DNA from: Sphingomonadaceae bacterium
GTDB taxonomy: Bacteria; Pseudomonadota; Alphaproteobacteria; Sphingomonadales; Sphingomonadaceae
NCBI GenBank assembly: GCA_947442095.1
Contig: CANEVG010000070.1
Location: forward strand, 1 to 11,964
DNA length: 11,964 bases
Direction of reading: 5' to 3'
Within the stretch, counting starts at the first letter, position 1, and each line of letters opens with the position of its first letter. Below are positions 1 to 6,705 of this stretch, piece after piece. A program made the translations under genes and the position numbers. Under the pieces are notes generated by a model. The model was not told the origin of the DNA. It saw only the letters and a list, made by a program, of their open reading frames with translations, and searched no databases.

Positions 1-174
1 GTCGTCACCATCGATGGCCTGCGCGTGACCACGCCGGAGGGCTGGTGGCTGCTGCGCGCCTCCAACACCGAAGCAATGCTTGTCGCCCGCGCGGAGAGTA
101 GCAGCGAGGGCGGACTTGCGGCGCTGCTAGCGGCGCTGGATCTGCAACTCGCGGCTTCCGGCGTGGCGCGCTGA
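1..174 (+). CDS. Phosphomannomutase/phosphoglucomutase, C-terminal end (partial)
   Basis: The window opens inside a gene; 57 codons plus a TGA stop (172-174) are visible. The segment contains the run WWLLRASNTEAMLVARAES. It matches the C-terminal phosphate-binding loop of the alpha-D-phosphohexomutase family (R-A-S-N-T-E-x-x-L-V-x-R-x-E), where Arg, Ser, Asn and Thr hold the sugar phosphate. Members interconvert hexose 6-phosphates and 1-phosphates in the cytosol, feeding nucleotide-sugar, LPS and exopolysaccharide synthesis. Substrate preference (mannose versus glucose) cannot be judged from the tail; phosphoglucosamine mutase is less likely given the WWLLRASNTE form. The downstream helicase may start only 4 bases after this stop, so the two genes are probably co-transcribed. 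Confidence 0.85.
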   Translation, partial: VVTIDGLRVTTPEGWWLLRASNTEAMLVARAESSSEGGLAALLAALDLQLAASGVAR

Positions 175-178
175 GGCG

Positions 179-2614
179 GTGCCCGCAGGAGTGGTCCCCC
201 CCGAGATCGAAGCCTGGTTCGCAGGTCGTGGCTGGCGCGTGCGGCGGCACCAGGCGGAGATGCTTGCTGCCGATGATGCGGGGCATCACGCGCTGCTCGT
301 GGCAGATACTGGAGCGGGCAAGACACTGGCGGGGTTCCTGCCCACGCTAGCGGCCTTCACACCTTCAAGGCTCGGCGGTTCTCCCGTGCCCGAGGGGCTG
401 CACACGCTCTACGTGTCGCCGCTGAAGGCGCTGGCGCATGATGTGCAGCGCAATCTGCTCACCCCAATCACCGAGATGGGGCTGCCCATCATAGTCGAGA
501 CACGCAGCGGGGATACCCCTTCGGATCGCAAGGCCCGCCAGCGCGTGCGTCCACCGCATGTGCTGCTCACCACGCCCGAATCGCTCTCGCTGCTACTCAG
601 CTATCCGGAAAGCGCCGCGCTGTTTGCGAGCCTGCAGCGGGTGGTGGTTGACGAAGTTCATGCTTTTGCCACGGGCAAGCGTGGCGATCTGCTGGCGCTC
701 GCGTTGACCCGTTTGCAGGCGCTCGCGCCAGGGCTGCGCCGTGCGTCACTTTCGGCAACGGTGGCCGATCCCGAGGCTTTTCGCGGCTGGCTTGCACCTT
801 GGGGGGATGTGGACTCTACGGCGCTGGTGATCGGCGAGAAGGGGGCGCCCGCCAAAGTGGAGATCCTGCTGCCCGATGGCGAGCGCGTGCCGTGGGGCGG
901 CCATGCCGCCGCGTGGTCCGTGCCGCAGCTGTACGAGGCGATCCGGCGGAACCGCACCACGCTGGTGTTCACCAACACGCGGTTTCTGGCGGAGTACATC
1001 TTCCAGCTGCTGTGGGATGCTAATGAGGACAAGCTGCCGATCGGCATCCACCACGGCTCGCTCTCCAAGGAGGCGCGGCGCAAGGTGGAAGGCGCGATGG
1101 CGCGCGGCGAACTGCGCGCGCTGGTCTGCACTGCCAGCCTCGATCTTGGCGTCGACTGGGGCGATATCGACATGGTGGTGCAGATGGGAGCGCCCAAAGG
1201 TTCCTCGCGCCTGCTACAGCGCATCGGCCGCGCCAACCACCGGCTCGATAGCCCGAGCCGCGCGCTACTGGTGCCGGGCAACCGCTTCGAGTTCCTGGAA
1301 GCGATGGCAGCCAAGGATGCAGTGGACGAGGGCCAGCGCGACGGCGAGGACTTTCGCCCCGGCGGGCTGGATGTTCTGGCGCAGCATGTGATGGCGACCG
1401 CCTGCGCGGGGCCGTTCGAGGAAACGGCGCTGTTGGCCGAGGTGCGCTCTTCGCTAGCGTATAGCTGGGTCGACGGCGCGGTGTGGCAGCGCGTGCTCGG
1501 CTTCGTTGCGACGGGTGGCTATGCCTTGCGTGCCTACGACCGGTTTCAGCGGATCGTGCGGGCGAAGGACAGCACCTGGCGGCTGACACATCCGCAGCAG
1601 GCTGCGCGGCACCGGCTCAATGCCGGGATCATCGTCGATTCGGAAATGCTGGACGTGCGTTTCCGCAATGGCCGCGCGTTGGGTAAAGTGGAGGAAAGCT
1701 TTGGTGCCCAACTGAGTCCGGGCGATACGTTCCGCTTTGCCGGGATGGATCTGGAAGTGGAAGGCGTGCGCGATCTGGAGCTCATCGTCCGCGGTGCAAA
1801 GAGGACCGGCCAGATCCCAAGCTACAACGGAGCGCGCATGCCGCTCACCACCCACCTTTCCGCACGGGTGCAGGCCATGCTGGCGGACCGCGCCGGCTGG
1901 GGCCGCTTTCCCGATGATGTCCGCGAGTGGCTGGAAGTGCAGGACTGGCGCAGCCGTCTTCCTGCGCCAGGCGAGCTGCTGGTCGAAAGCTTCCCCCATG
2001 GCGGGCGGGCTTATACCGTCTACTACACGTTCGAGGGCTGGAACGCGAACCAGTCGCTCGGCATGCTGATCACTCGGCGCATGGAGGAAGCGGGCCTTGC
2101 GCCGATGGGCTTTGTGGCCAACGACTATGCGCTCGGTGTGTGGGGCCTTCGCCCAGTGCCGGACCCGGCAGCGCTGCTTTCGCCCGATATCCTGACGCAT
2201 GAGTTCGTCGAGTGGGTGCAGAACTCCCACCTCCTGCGCAGGGCTTTCCGCGAAGTGGCGGTGATTTCAGGGCTGGTCGAGCGCCAGCAACCCGGCGCGC
2301 GCAAGAGCGGGCGGCAGGTTACGTTCTCGACCGACCTGATCTACGACGTGCTGCGCAAGCACGAACCCGAGCACCTGCTTATCGAGGCAGCCTGGGCCGA
2401 TGCCCGGGCGCGCATGACCGATGTGGGACGGCTGGGCGCGCTGCTCGACCGCGCGGCGGGAGAACTGGTCCATGTTGAACTGGAACGCGTGTCGCCGCTC
2501 GCCGTGCCGTTGTTGGTGATGATCGGGCGCGAATCTGTACCGGCGGGGATGGCTGACGAGGAGCTGCTGCTGGAGGCGGAGAGCCTCGCCTCGGCGGCAA
2601 TGCGGCCACAGTGA
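179..2614 (+). CDS. Ligase-associated DEXH-box helicase (Lhr-like SF2)
   Basis: This superfamily 2 helicase of 811 residues falls in the size range of ligase-associated DEXH helicases and is far shorter than full Lhr (about 1,500). Visible motifs are a Q-motif-like Gln25, Walker A DTGAGKT (43-49), the DEVH box (158-161), motif III SAT (192-194) and motif VI QRIGRANHR (347-355). The GRANHR form and the C-terminal segment with SLGMLITRRMEEAG and GFVANDYALGVWGL favour the ligase-associated family over Lhr-core. The family is known for ATP-dependent 3'-5' unwinding and is thought to act in DNA repair with a ligase and a PdeM phosphoesterase; neither partner is in the window. The start is uncertain. 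GTG at 179 lies 4 bases after the previous stop, with GAGG at 173-176 too close to be an ideal ribosome site. GTG at 191 (four residues shorter) is the alternative. Transcription ends at the hairpin after 2614. Confidence 0.9.
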   Translation: MPAGVVPPEIEAWFAGRGWRVRRHQAEMLAADDAGHHALLVADTGAGKTLAGFLPTLAAFTPSRLGGSPVPEGLHTLYVSPLKALAHDVQRNLLTPITEMGLPIIVETRSGDTPSDRKARQRVRPPHVLLTTPESLSLLLSYPESAALFASLQRVVVDEVHAFATGKRGDLLALALTRLQALAPGLRRASLSATVADPEAFRGWLAPWGDVDSTALVIGEKGAPAKVEILLPDGERVPWGGHAAAWSVPQLYEAIRRNRTTLVFTNTRFLAEYIFQLLWDANEDKLPIGIHHGSLSKEARRKVEGAMARGELRALVCTASLDLGVDWGDIDMVVQMGAPKGSSRLLQRIGRANHRLDSPSRALLVPGNRFEFLEAMAAKDAVDEGQRDGEDFRPGGLDVLAQHVMATACAGPFEETALLAEVRSSLAYSWVDGAVWQRVLGFVATGGYALRAYDRFQRIVRAKDSTWRLTHPQQAARHRLNAGIIVDSEMLDVRFRNGRALGKVEESFGAQLSPGDTFRFAGMDLEVEGVRDLELIVRGAKRTGQIPSYNGARMPLTTHLSARVQAMLADRAGWGRFPDDVREWLEVQDWRSRLPAPGELLVESFPHGGRAYTVYYTFEGWNANQSLGMLITRRMEEAGLAPMGFVANDYALGVWGLRPVPDPAALLSPDILTHEFVEWVQNSHLLRRAFREVAVISGLVERQQPGARKSGRQVTFSTDLIYDVLRKHEPEHLLIEAAWADARARMTDVGRLGALLDRAAGELVHVELERVSPLAVPLLVMIGRESVPAGMADEELLLEAESLASAAMRPQ

Positions 2615-2625
2615 AGCCTGCAACC

Positions 2626-2655
2626 AAATAGGGGCGGATTGCTCCGCCCCTATTT
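2626..2655. terminator. Bidirectional intrinsic terminator
   Basis: A perfect 13-bp inverted repeat (AAATAGGGGCGGA / TCCGCCCCTATTT) encloses a 4-base TTGC loop. The stem is GC-rich in the middle, with A's on one outer arm and T's on the other, so it can serve both strands. It lies 11 bases after the helicase stop and 25 bases after the stop of the convergent exbD2, as expected for a shared terminator. The T-tracts are short (three T's), so its strength is inferred. Confidence 0.85.
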
Positions 2656-2680
2656 CGCTTCGTTTTGGCAGGTTGCAGCG

Positions 2681-3115
2681 TTACTGCTTGCCAAATGTCG
2701 CGAAGTTTTCGTTGCCGACAAAGCCGAACTTCGTAACCTTGGACGCCGTGATGATCCGCAGCAGGCGGTTCGCAATCGTGTAGGACGCGTATTCCTCAGG
2801 CTGGAACTGAAGTTCCGGCTCCGGGTTCATCGCCTTGGTTGCTTCAAGGAACGTGACGAGATCGCCTTCCTTGATCGCGGCACCGTTCCACAGAATGATA
2901 TTCTGCGCGGTCAGGACCAGCTTGTTCTTCACTGGGTCAATTGTGACAGGCGGCGGGTTCGGATTTGGCGCCGGCAAGTCGATGTTGACCGAGTGGGTGG
3001 CCACGGGGATGGTGATGATGAACATGATGAGGAGCACAAGCATGACGTCGATCAACGGCGTCGTGTTCATTTCCATCATCGGCGAGCCATCGTCTTTGCC
3101 GCCGCTCATTGCCAT
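2681..3115 (-). CDS. exbD: ExbD-type biopolymer transport protein (second copy)
   Basis: This 144-residue protein belongs to the ExbD/TolR family: a short cytoplasmic N-terminus, one transmembrane helix and a periplasmic domain. The signature MNTTPLIDVMLVLLIMFI spans about residues 16-33; Asp23 in the helix corresponds to the proton-carrying Asp25 of E. coli ExbD. The periplasmic part (about 45-144) starts with a Pro/Asn-rich linker. The ribosome site AGGAG (3124-3128) is 8 bases before the ATG. It is the last gene of tonB-exbB-exbD-exbD, 58 bases after its paralogue, and is followed by the shared terminator. In Xanthomonas campestris the second exbD of a similar operon is dispensable for iron uptake; whether that applies here is unknown. 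A TolR role is less likely because no tolA, tolB or pal is adjacent. Confidence 0.92.
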   Translation of the reverse strand: MAMSGGKDDGSPMMEMNTTPLIDVMLVLLIMFIITIPVATHSVNIDLPAPNPNPPPVTIDPVKNKLVLTAQNIILWNGAAIKEGDLVTFLEATKAMNPEPELQFQPEEYASYTIANRLLRIITASKVTKFGFVGNENFATFGKQ

Positions 3116-3173
3116 AAAGGGTACTCCTGTTTGATCTCGTGTGCCCGGTCAGGGCGCCTGAATGGAACTCAAA

Positions 3174-3701
3174 TCAGCCTTCAGGATCGACCGGAGTGGA
3201 GATGAAGCCGACCTTGGGATAACCCGCAGACTGCACGTTGAAGATCGCTCCGGCAATGCACTTCCAGGGCACATTCTGGTCGCCGCGGATATGCACTTCA
3301 GGGATCTTGTCGGGTTCCATGTTTGCTGCGCCACCCGCACGCTTCACGATCGCATCGAGGCGCTCGAAAGCCTGCTTGTAGAGCTCGGTATTGTCCACCG
3401 GCGTCACGCCCAAATAGACGCGGCAGGTGCCGGTGCGCGAGGAACCCTCATAACCGGGCTGCTTAGGGCTGCGTCCGGCAGCGTCGGTTGATACCACCGA
3501 GATCAGCAGGTTCTCCACTTTCTCCTGCGTCTCTTCCGAGGCCAGGATGGGCACCTTGAGCTTCTCGACGCTCTGAATCGCGATCGGAACCGCGATAAGA
3601 AAAATGATCAGCAGCACGAGCATCACGTCCACGAGCGGCGTGGTGTTGATGTCCGACATTGGGCGTTCTTCGCCGCCCGCGCCGCCTACAGACATTGCCA
3701 T
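3174..3701 (-). CDS. exbD: ExbD-type biopolymer transport protein (first copy)
   Basis: This 175-residue ExbD/TolR family protein has a Gly-rich N-terminus, then SDINTTPLVDVMLVLLIIFL (16-35), with Asp25 at the position of the proton-relay Asp of E. coli ExbD. The helix spans about 25-43 and the periplasmic domain about 45-175. It is about 30 residues longer than the downstream copy because of an insertion-rich middle (about 73-105). The periplasmic part carries two cysteines (93 and 148) that could form a disulfide, while the other copy has none. The ribosome site AGGAA (3709-3713) lies 7 bases before the ATG. It is separated from exbB by a 136-base structured gap, so its level may be set independently of exbB. 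With ExbB it should form the proton-driven stator acting on TonB. Confidence 0.92.
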   Translation of the reverse strand: MAMSVGGAGGEERPMSDINTTPLVDVMLVLLIIFLIAVPIAIQSVEKLKVPILASEETQEKVENLLISVVSTDAAGRSPKQPGYEGSSRTGTCRVYLGVTPVDNTELYKQAFERLDAIVKRAGGAANMEPDKIPEVHIRGDQNVPWKCIAGAIFNVQSAGYPKVGFISTPVDPEG

Positions 3702-3746
3702 TGGTGTGTTCCTATCCGATCTGTGCGCGAGGGGCCGGGATGTTCT

Positions 3747-3762
3747 GGCCTTCTAGAAGGCC
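3747..3762. repeat. Perfect 16-bp palindrome in the exbB-exbD1 gap
   Basis: GGCCTTCTAGAAGGCC is exactly self-complementary. Outside it, GGGGC (3731-3735) can pair with GCCCC (3768-3772), giving a longer interrupted stem in the minus-strand transcript. It lies about 45 bases before the exbD1 start and has no T-tract, so it is not a standard terminator. It may be an RNA structure affecting processing or relative expression of exbB and exbD, or a protein site. The pairing is seen directly; the role is inference. Confidence 0.6.
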
Positions 3763-3793
3763 TGCACGCCCCGGCCGGGACCCACGTATTTCC

Positions 3794-3830
3794 CGAAGAG
3801 GGGCAGCGATGCTCCGCAGCCCCGGCTTCG
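3794..3830 (-). other. Stem-loop just after the exbB stop
   Basis: In the minus-strand transcript CGAAG (3830-3826) pairs with CTTCG (3798-3794), and GGGGC (3823-3819) pairs with GCCCC (3804-3800). The two 5-bp stems are separated by a small internal loop and closed by a 14-base loop. The structure starts 7 bases after the exbB stop codon. There is no run of T's behind it, so read-through into exbD1 is expected. It could protect the exbB 3' end from exonucleases, a common way to raise the level of an upstream gene in an operon. Confidence 0.5.
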
Positions 3831-3837
3831 AAAGACC

Positions 3838-4605
3838 TTACTTCTTGATCGGTGCCGCAGCCGGTGCAGCCGGCTTGGCAGCCGGAGCGGCCGGGATGGC
3901 CGGCTTGATGACACCCTTCGAAGCGAGGTTGGCGAGGATATCAGTGCTGAAGCCGCTGAGCAGTTCGGCGATGCGCTTGTTGCGCGCCTGCAGGAAGTTG
4001 TAGGCGAGCACCGCGGGAACCGCGACGAGTAGACCGAGCGCAGTCATGATCAGAGCTTCACCGACCGGACCTGCGACCTTGTCGATCGAGGCCGAGCCGG
4101 CGATGCCGATGTTGATGAGCGCGCCGTAGATGCCGACGACGGTGCCGAACAGACCGATGAACGGCGAGGTTGCACCGACGGTGGCGAGGAACGGCAGACC
4201 GCCGCCGAGCTTGGCGTTGATCGAGGCTTCCGACCGCGCGAGCGAGCCGTGCATCCAGTCATGGCCTTCAGACTCATCCATCTTCGATGCGTTCTCTTCA
4301 GCCGAGAGGCCGTCATCGACGATCTGGCGCCAGGCCGAGTTCTTCTCGAGCTTCGAAGCGCCTTCGCGCAGGCCAGGGGCGCGCCAGAAAGCAGCGAGCG
4401 AGCTGTACTGCTTCATGAGCTTGGACTGCTCGGACCACTTCGTGAAGAGAATGAAGAACGAGCCTACCGACATGAACAGCAAGATGCCAAACGTGGACAG
4501 TGGGATCCAGGCAGGCTTGCCATCGGGAAACAGAACTTCCGCAATACCGAACTTGTTTTGGGGAGCAGCGGCAGCGACGGCCGAAGCGAGAGTGTGGATG
4601 AGCAT
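3838..4605 (-). CDS. exbB: ExbB-type proton channel protein (MotA/TolQ/ExbB family)
   Basis: This 255-residue inner-membrane protein powers TonB with ExbD. Transmembrane helix 1 is about 35-55 (PLSTFGILLFMSVGSFFILF), followed by a large cytoplasmic region. Helix 2 is about 137-165 (LPFLATVGATSPFIGLFGTV) and helix 3 about 181-204 (VGEALIMTALGLLVAVPAVL). Thr142, Thr188 and Glu183 line up with channel residues Thr148, Thr181 and Glu176 of E. coli ExbB. The last 23 or so residues form an Ala/Pro/Lys-rich tail not typical of enterobacterial ExbB. The ATG at 4605 was chosen because AGAGGAAG (4619-4612) sits 6 bases before it; an in-frame TTG at 4623 would add six residues but overlaps that site. 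It lies 132 bases after tonB in the same operon. TolQ is an alternative, but the tonB neighbour decides for ExbB. Confidence 0.92.
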   Translation of the reverse strand: MLIHTLASAVAAAAPQNKFGIAEVLFPDGKPAWIPLSTFGILLFMSVGSFFILFTKWSEQSKLMKQYSSLAAFWRAPGLREGASKLEKNSAWRQIVDDGLSAEENASKMDESEGHDWMHGSLARSEASINAKLGGGLPFLATVGATSPFIGLFGTVVGIYGALINIGIAGSASIDKVAGPVGEALIMTALGLLVAVPAVLAYNFLQARNKRIAELLSGFSTDILANLASKGVIKPAIPAAPAAKPAAPAAAPIKK

Positions 4606-4611
4606 TCGGGT

Positions 4612-4619
4612 CTTCCTCT
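4612..4619 (-). promoter_or_regulatory. Ribosome binding site deciding the exbB start
   Basis: AGAGGAAG on the minus strand is 6 bases before the ATG at 4605. It lies within the coding stretch that a TTG start at 4623 would require, which argues for the shorter ExbB. Confidence 0.7.
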
Positions 4620-4737
4620 TCAAAATTTCGTAGCAAGGATCAAAAAGCTAAGCACTAGCAACAACAAACTCTGGCAGGTTACCAGACTTCATCAGGTCAA
4701 CTGGGGCCTGATCGAGCCGGGTCAGGTCTTCAGGACA

Positions 4738-5394
4738 TTAGTCCTTCGGGATGACCCAGCGGATCGTGCTGGCGTAAGAGCCTGTGGTCGGGTTGCCGTC
4801 ACCGTCCGTGGCCGGATTAAACCGGGCACGGCGCCGGATGTTGTCGCACGTTGCCTGATCGAGATCAGGACTGCCGCTCGATCGCGTCACCTGGCAGTCA
4901 GACACCTTTCCGTCGGTGCCGACAGTCACGCGGAAACCGGTGGAGCCTTCCCGCTCTTCACGCAAAGCGCGTGAGGGATAGTCGTTCGACGTGGCCCAGT
5001 TCGCAGGATTGCCCTTGGGCGCTGCGCCCTTCGGCGGGAACCGCGGCGGCGGTGGTGGCGGCGGCGGCGGCGCTGCCGTAGGGATCACCACGGCCGGGGG
5101 CGGCGGTGCTTCGGTCACGGTCTGGATCTGCGGAGCAGGGTTGTTGAACGTGATCGGAGGCGGCGGCGCGACTATGGGCGGCGGCGGCGTGTCCTGCTTC
5201 GGCGGTGGTGGGGGCGGCTCTTCTGGGGGCTTCTCTTCTTCGATGTTAACCGCCGAAGTCACCTCCTTGACCTTCTTGTATGCTTCATAGGCGAGCCCTG
5301 AAACAAGACCATAACCCACGAGGATATGAAGGACCGCAACGGCGACGAGCGCGGTGATCTTGTTACTGCTCATCTGTTGGTCAGCGTATGCCAT
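4738..5394 (-). CDS. tonB: TonB energy-transducing protein
   Basis: This 218-residue protein has the full TonB layout. A cytoplasmic N-terminus leads into one membrane anchor (about 13-35), with His23 placed like the conserved His20 of E. coli TonB. A Glu/Pro-rich spacer (about 51-120) has several runs of 4-10 prolines. The C-terminal domain (about 135-218) shows the family pattern YPSRALREEREGSTGFRVTV, DGKVSDCQVTRSSGSPDLD and an F-N-P turn. Cys167 and Cys183 in this domain are close enough for a disulfide. It spans the periplasm and passes proton-motive energy from ExbB/ExbD to outer-membrane receptors for siderophores, vitamin B12 or sugars. The ATG at 5394 has AGGAG (5411-5407) 12 bases upstream, a rather long spacing; Met8 is a weaker alternative. 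It is the first gene of the operon, divergent from the gene at 5736. No clear Fur box was seen. Confidence 0.93.
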   Translation of the reverse strand: MAYADQQMSSNKITALVAVAVLHILVGYGLVSGLAYEAYKKVKEVTSAVNIEEEKPPEEPPPPPPKQDTPPPPIVAPPPPITFNNPAPQIQTVTEAPPPPAVVIPTAAPPPPPPPPPRFPPKGAAPKGNPANWATSNDYPSRALREEREGSTGFRVTVGTDGKVSDCQVTRSSGSPDLDQATCDNIRRRARFNPATDGDGNPTTGSYASTIRWVIPKD

Positions 5395-5735
5395 TCAGCT
5401 TCAAAACTCCTGATTTTCCGCAACAGTCAGCAACGCGAGCATTGCCATATATCGAGGAATCGTGCGTGGAATCACCCATCCAGCACGATTGGCCAATCCA
5501 GCGATTTCATTCCACCCTGCCGGCAAACCGGACCGCCGACATCGGGTGCAAGGAACCCGGCGGCGGCTTTTTCGAGCTTCCGTTATTGAAATGCTCGATA
5601 AGCCGGAGCTTTAACGCCGAAGCCAAAGGCGCGCAAATGCTTTATCGGTTAACCTTCGATTCACAGTTCCGCTGCCTGAAACATAGGGTCAAAGGCCCGC
5701 AAAATTGCCCTTCCCGCGATACGAGGACCCCGCGT
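5395..5735. other. Divergent intergenic region, tonB / 5736 gene
   Basis: This 341-base stretch between divergent starts is less GC-rich than its surroundings. The frame continuous with the 5736 gene stays open across it, but the translation has no domain-like character. It holds inverted repeats on the tonB side (5458-5498) and a GGTTAACC palindrome at 5647-5654. A weak plus-strand promoter candidate is TTGAAA (5586-5591), an 18-base spacer and TTTAAC (5610-5615). TTAA-N7-TTCA at 5649-5663 differs by one base from the core CtrA pattern TTAA-N7-TTAA. No classical Fur box or RNA gene was recognised. Promoters for both directions presumably lie here. Confidence 0.5.
5458..5498. promoter_or_regulatory. 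Overlapping inverted repeats upstream of tonB
   Basis: AATCGTGC (5458-5465) and GCACGATT (5483-5490) are an exact 8-bp inverted repeat with a 17-base spacer. The right arm runs into a perfect 12-bp palindrome, GATTGGCCAATC (5487-5498). The cluster lies 64-104 bases upstream of the tonB start, next to an AT-rich TATATG (minus strand, 5451-5446) that could be a -10 element, although no good -35 is present. The position suits an operator or 5'-UTR structure controlling tonB; the regulator is unknown. Confidence 0.4.
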
Positions 5736-6629
5736 ATGCCCACCCTTTGCCGTTCTCTTGCCCCCCGGATCGCAGCCCGGTTTCTGGCCGCAGGGCTGCT
5801 CAGCCTTGCTCCTGGCGCAGCAACATTCGGTCAGGAAGCCAGTTTGGCCGTACCCACGATGCACGGTCTGGAAAGCGATTCGGCCCTTGCCTACGCCGAT
5901 CTGGTCGACCTTGCGCTGCCGGCCGAGATCGCCTTGCGCGCGCAAGTGCGCAAGGCGATCCGGCTGAAGGCAGAGGAAGCACCCGGCGTGCCCGCCGGTT
6001 ACGCCAGGCTATATGTCGAGGCGCGGACCACGGCGCTGCTGATCGGGCCGGATCTGGGCGAATCGGTGCGTTTCCTCGCGGACGTGCCGCTTGATGCCAG
6101 GGGCAAGGTGCCAAAGCTGAAGAAGGCCGCTGTGCTCGTGCTGGCGCGCGCGGTGCCGGATCGGCTGGGCGAGCTGCAACTGGTCGCGCCCGATGCCATG
6201 CTGACGCCGACCCCGGGGCGCGAGGCGACGCTACGCGCGATCCTGACCGAAACCGCAAGGCCCGATGCGCCACCAGCCATCACGGCACTGCGCGAGGTGC
6301 TCCACGTTTCGGGCAATCTGGCGGGCGAAGGCGAAACGCAGCTGTTCCTTGCCACCGCGAACGGCGCGCCGGTCTCGATCTCGGTGCTGCGGCGGCCCGG
6401 CATGCCTGCAACATGGGGGGTGAGCTTCACTGAGATTGTCGATTCGGCGGCGCGCCCGCCGCTCCCGGCCACGCTGGCCTGGTACCGACTCGCTTGCGGA
6501 CTGCCCGAGCGCCTGCCCGTTCGCGCCAATATCTCCGGAACGCTGGCCGATCGGCAGATTGCGGCTGAAGACTACGCCCAGGTGCGCGCCGATCTTGGCC
6601 CCTGCACGCGCAAGCGAATCGGGCGATAA
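5736..6629 (+). CDS. Secreted conserved protein of unknown function
   Basis: This 297-residue product has no domain I can name. It starts with a probable Sec signal peptide: Arg residues, the hydrophobic stretch FLAAGLLSLAPGAATF, and likely cleavage near residue 32-34. It should therefore be periplasmic. The body is Ala/Leu/Pro-rich with recurring phrases such as ARLYVEARTTALLIG, FLADVPLDARGKVPKLKKAA, RLGELQLVAPDA and GEGETQLFLATANGAPVSIS. Two cysteines near the end (254 and 290) could form a disulfide. From memory, similar proteins occur in sphingomonads, sometimes upstream of hom; this is unverified. The ATG at 5736 was chosen because GAGGA (5723-5727) lies 8 bases upstream and the signal peptide begins there. 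The frame stays open back to 5388, but that part overlaps the tonB start and looks non-coding. hom follows after a 76-base gap on the same strand. Confidence 0.75.
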   Translation: MPTLCRSLAPRIAARFLAAGLLSLAPGAATFGQEASLAVPTMHGLESDSALAYADLVDLALPAEIALRAQVRKAIRLKAEEAPGVPAGYARLYVEARTTALLIGPDLGESVRFLADVPLDARGKVPKLKKAAVLVLARAVPDRLGELQLVAPDAMLTPTPGREATLRAILTETARPDAPPAITALREVLHVSGNLAGEGETQLFLATANGAPVSISVLRRPGMPATWGVSFTEIVDSAARPPLPATLAWYRLACGLPERLPVRANISGTLADRQIAAEDYAQVRADLGPCTRKRIGR

Positions 6630-6705
6630 GGGGCCTTTCTCCACACCGGTTGCGAGGTCCCATCAGCTCCACTAAGGCGCGGAATAAGATTTTACAGGGA
6701 TGAAC

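Noticed and set aside
2639..3205. 188-codon plus-strand open frame
   Set aside because: It is the antisense of exbD2, whose protein is unmistakable; the translation has no family character.
4991..5290. Glycine-rich plus-strand open frame resembling a structural or PGRS-like protein
   Set aside because: It is the reverse strand of the TonB proline spacer; poly-Gly arises automatically from proline codons read in antisense.
5649..5663. Possible CtrA site (TTAA-N7-TTCA)
   Set aside because: One base deviates from the core pattern and such a short motif occurs by chance; it is not supported by any cell-cycle gene nearby.
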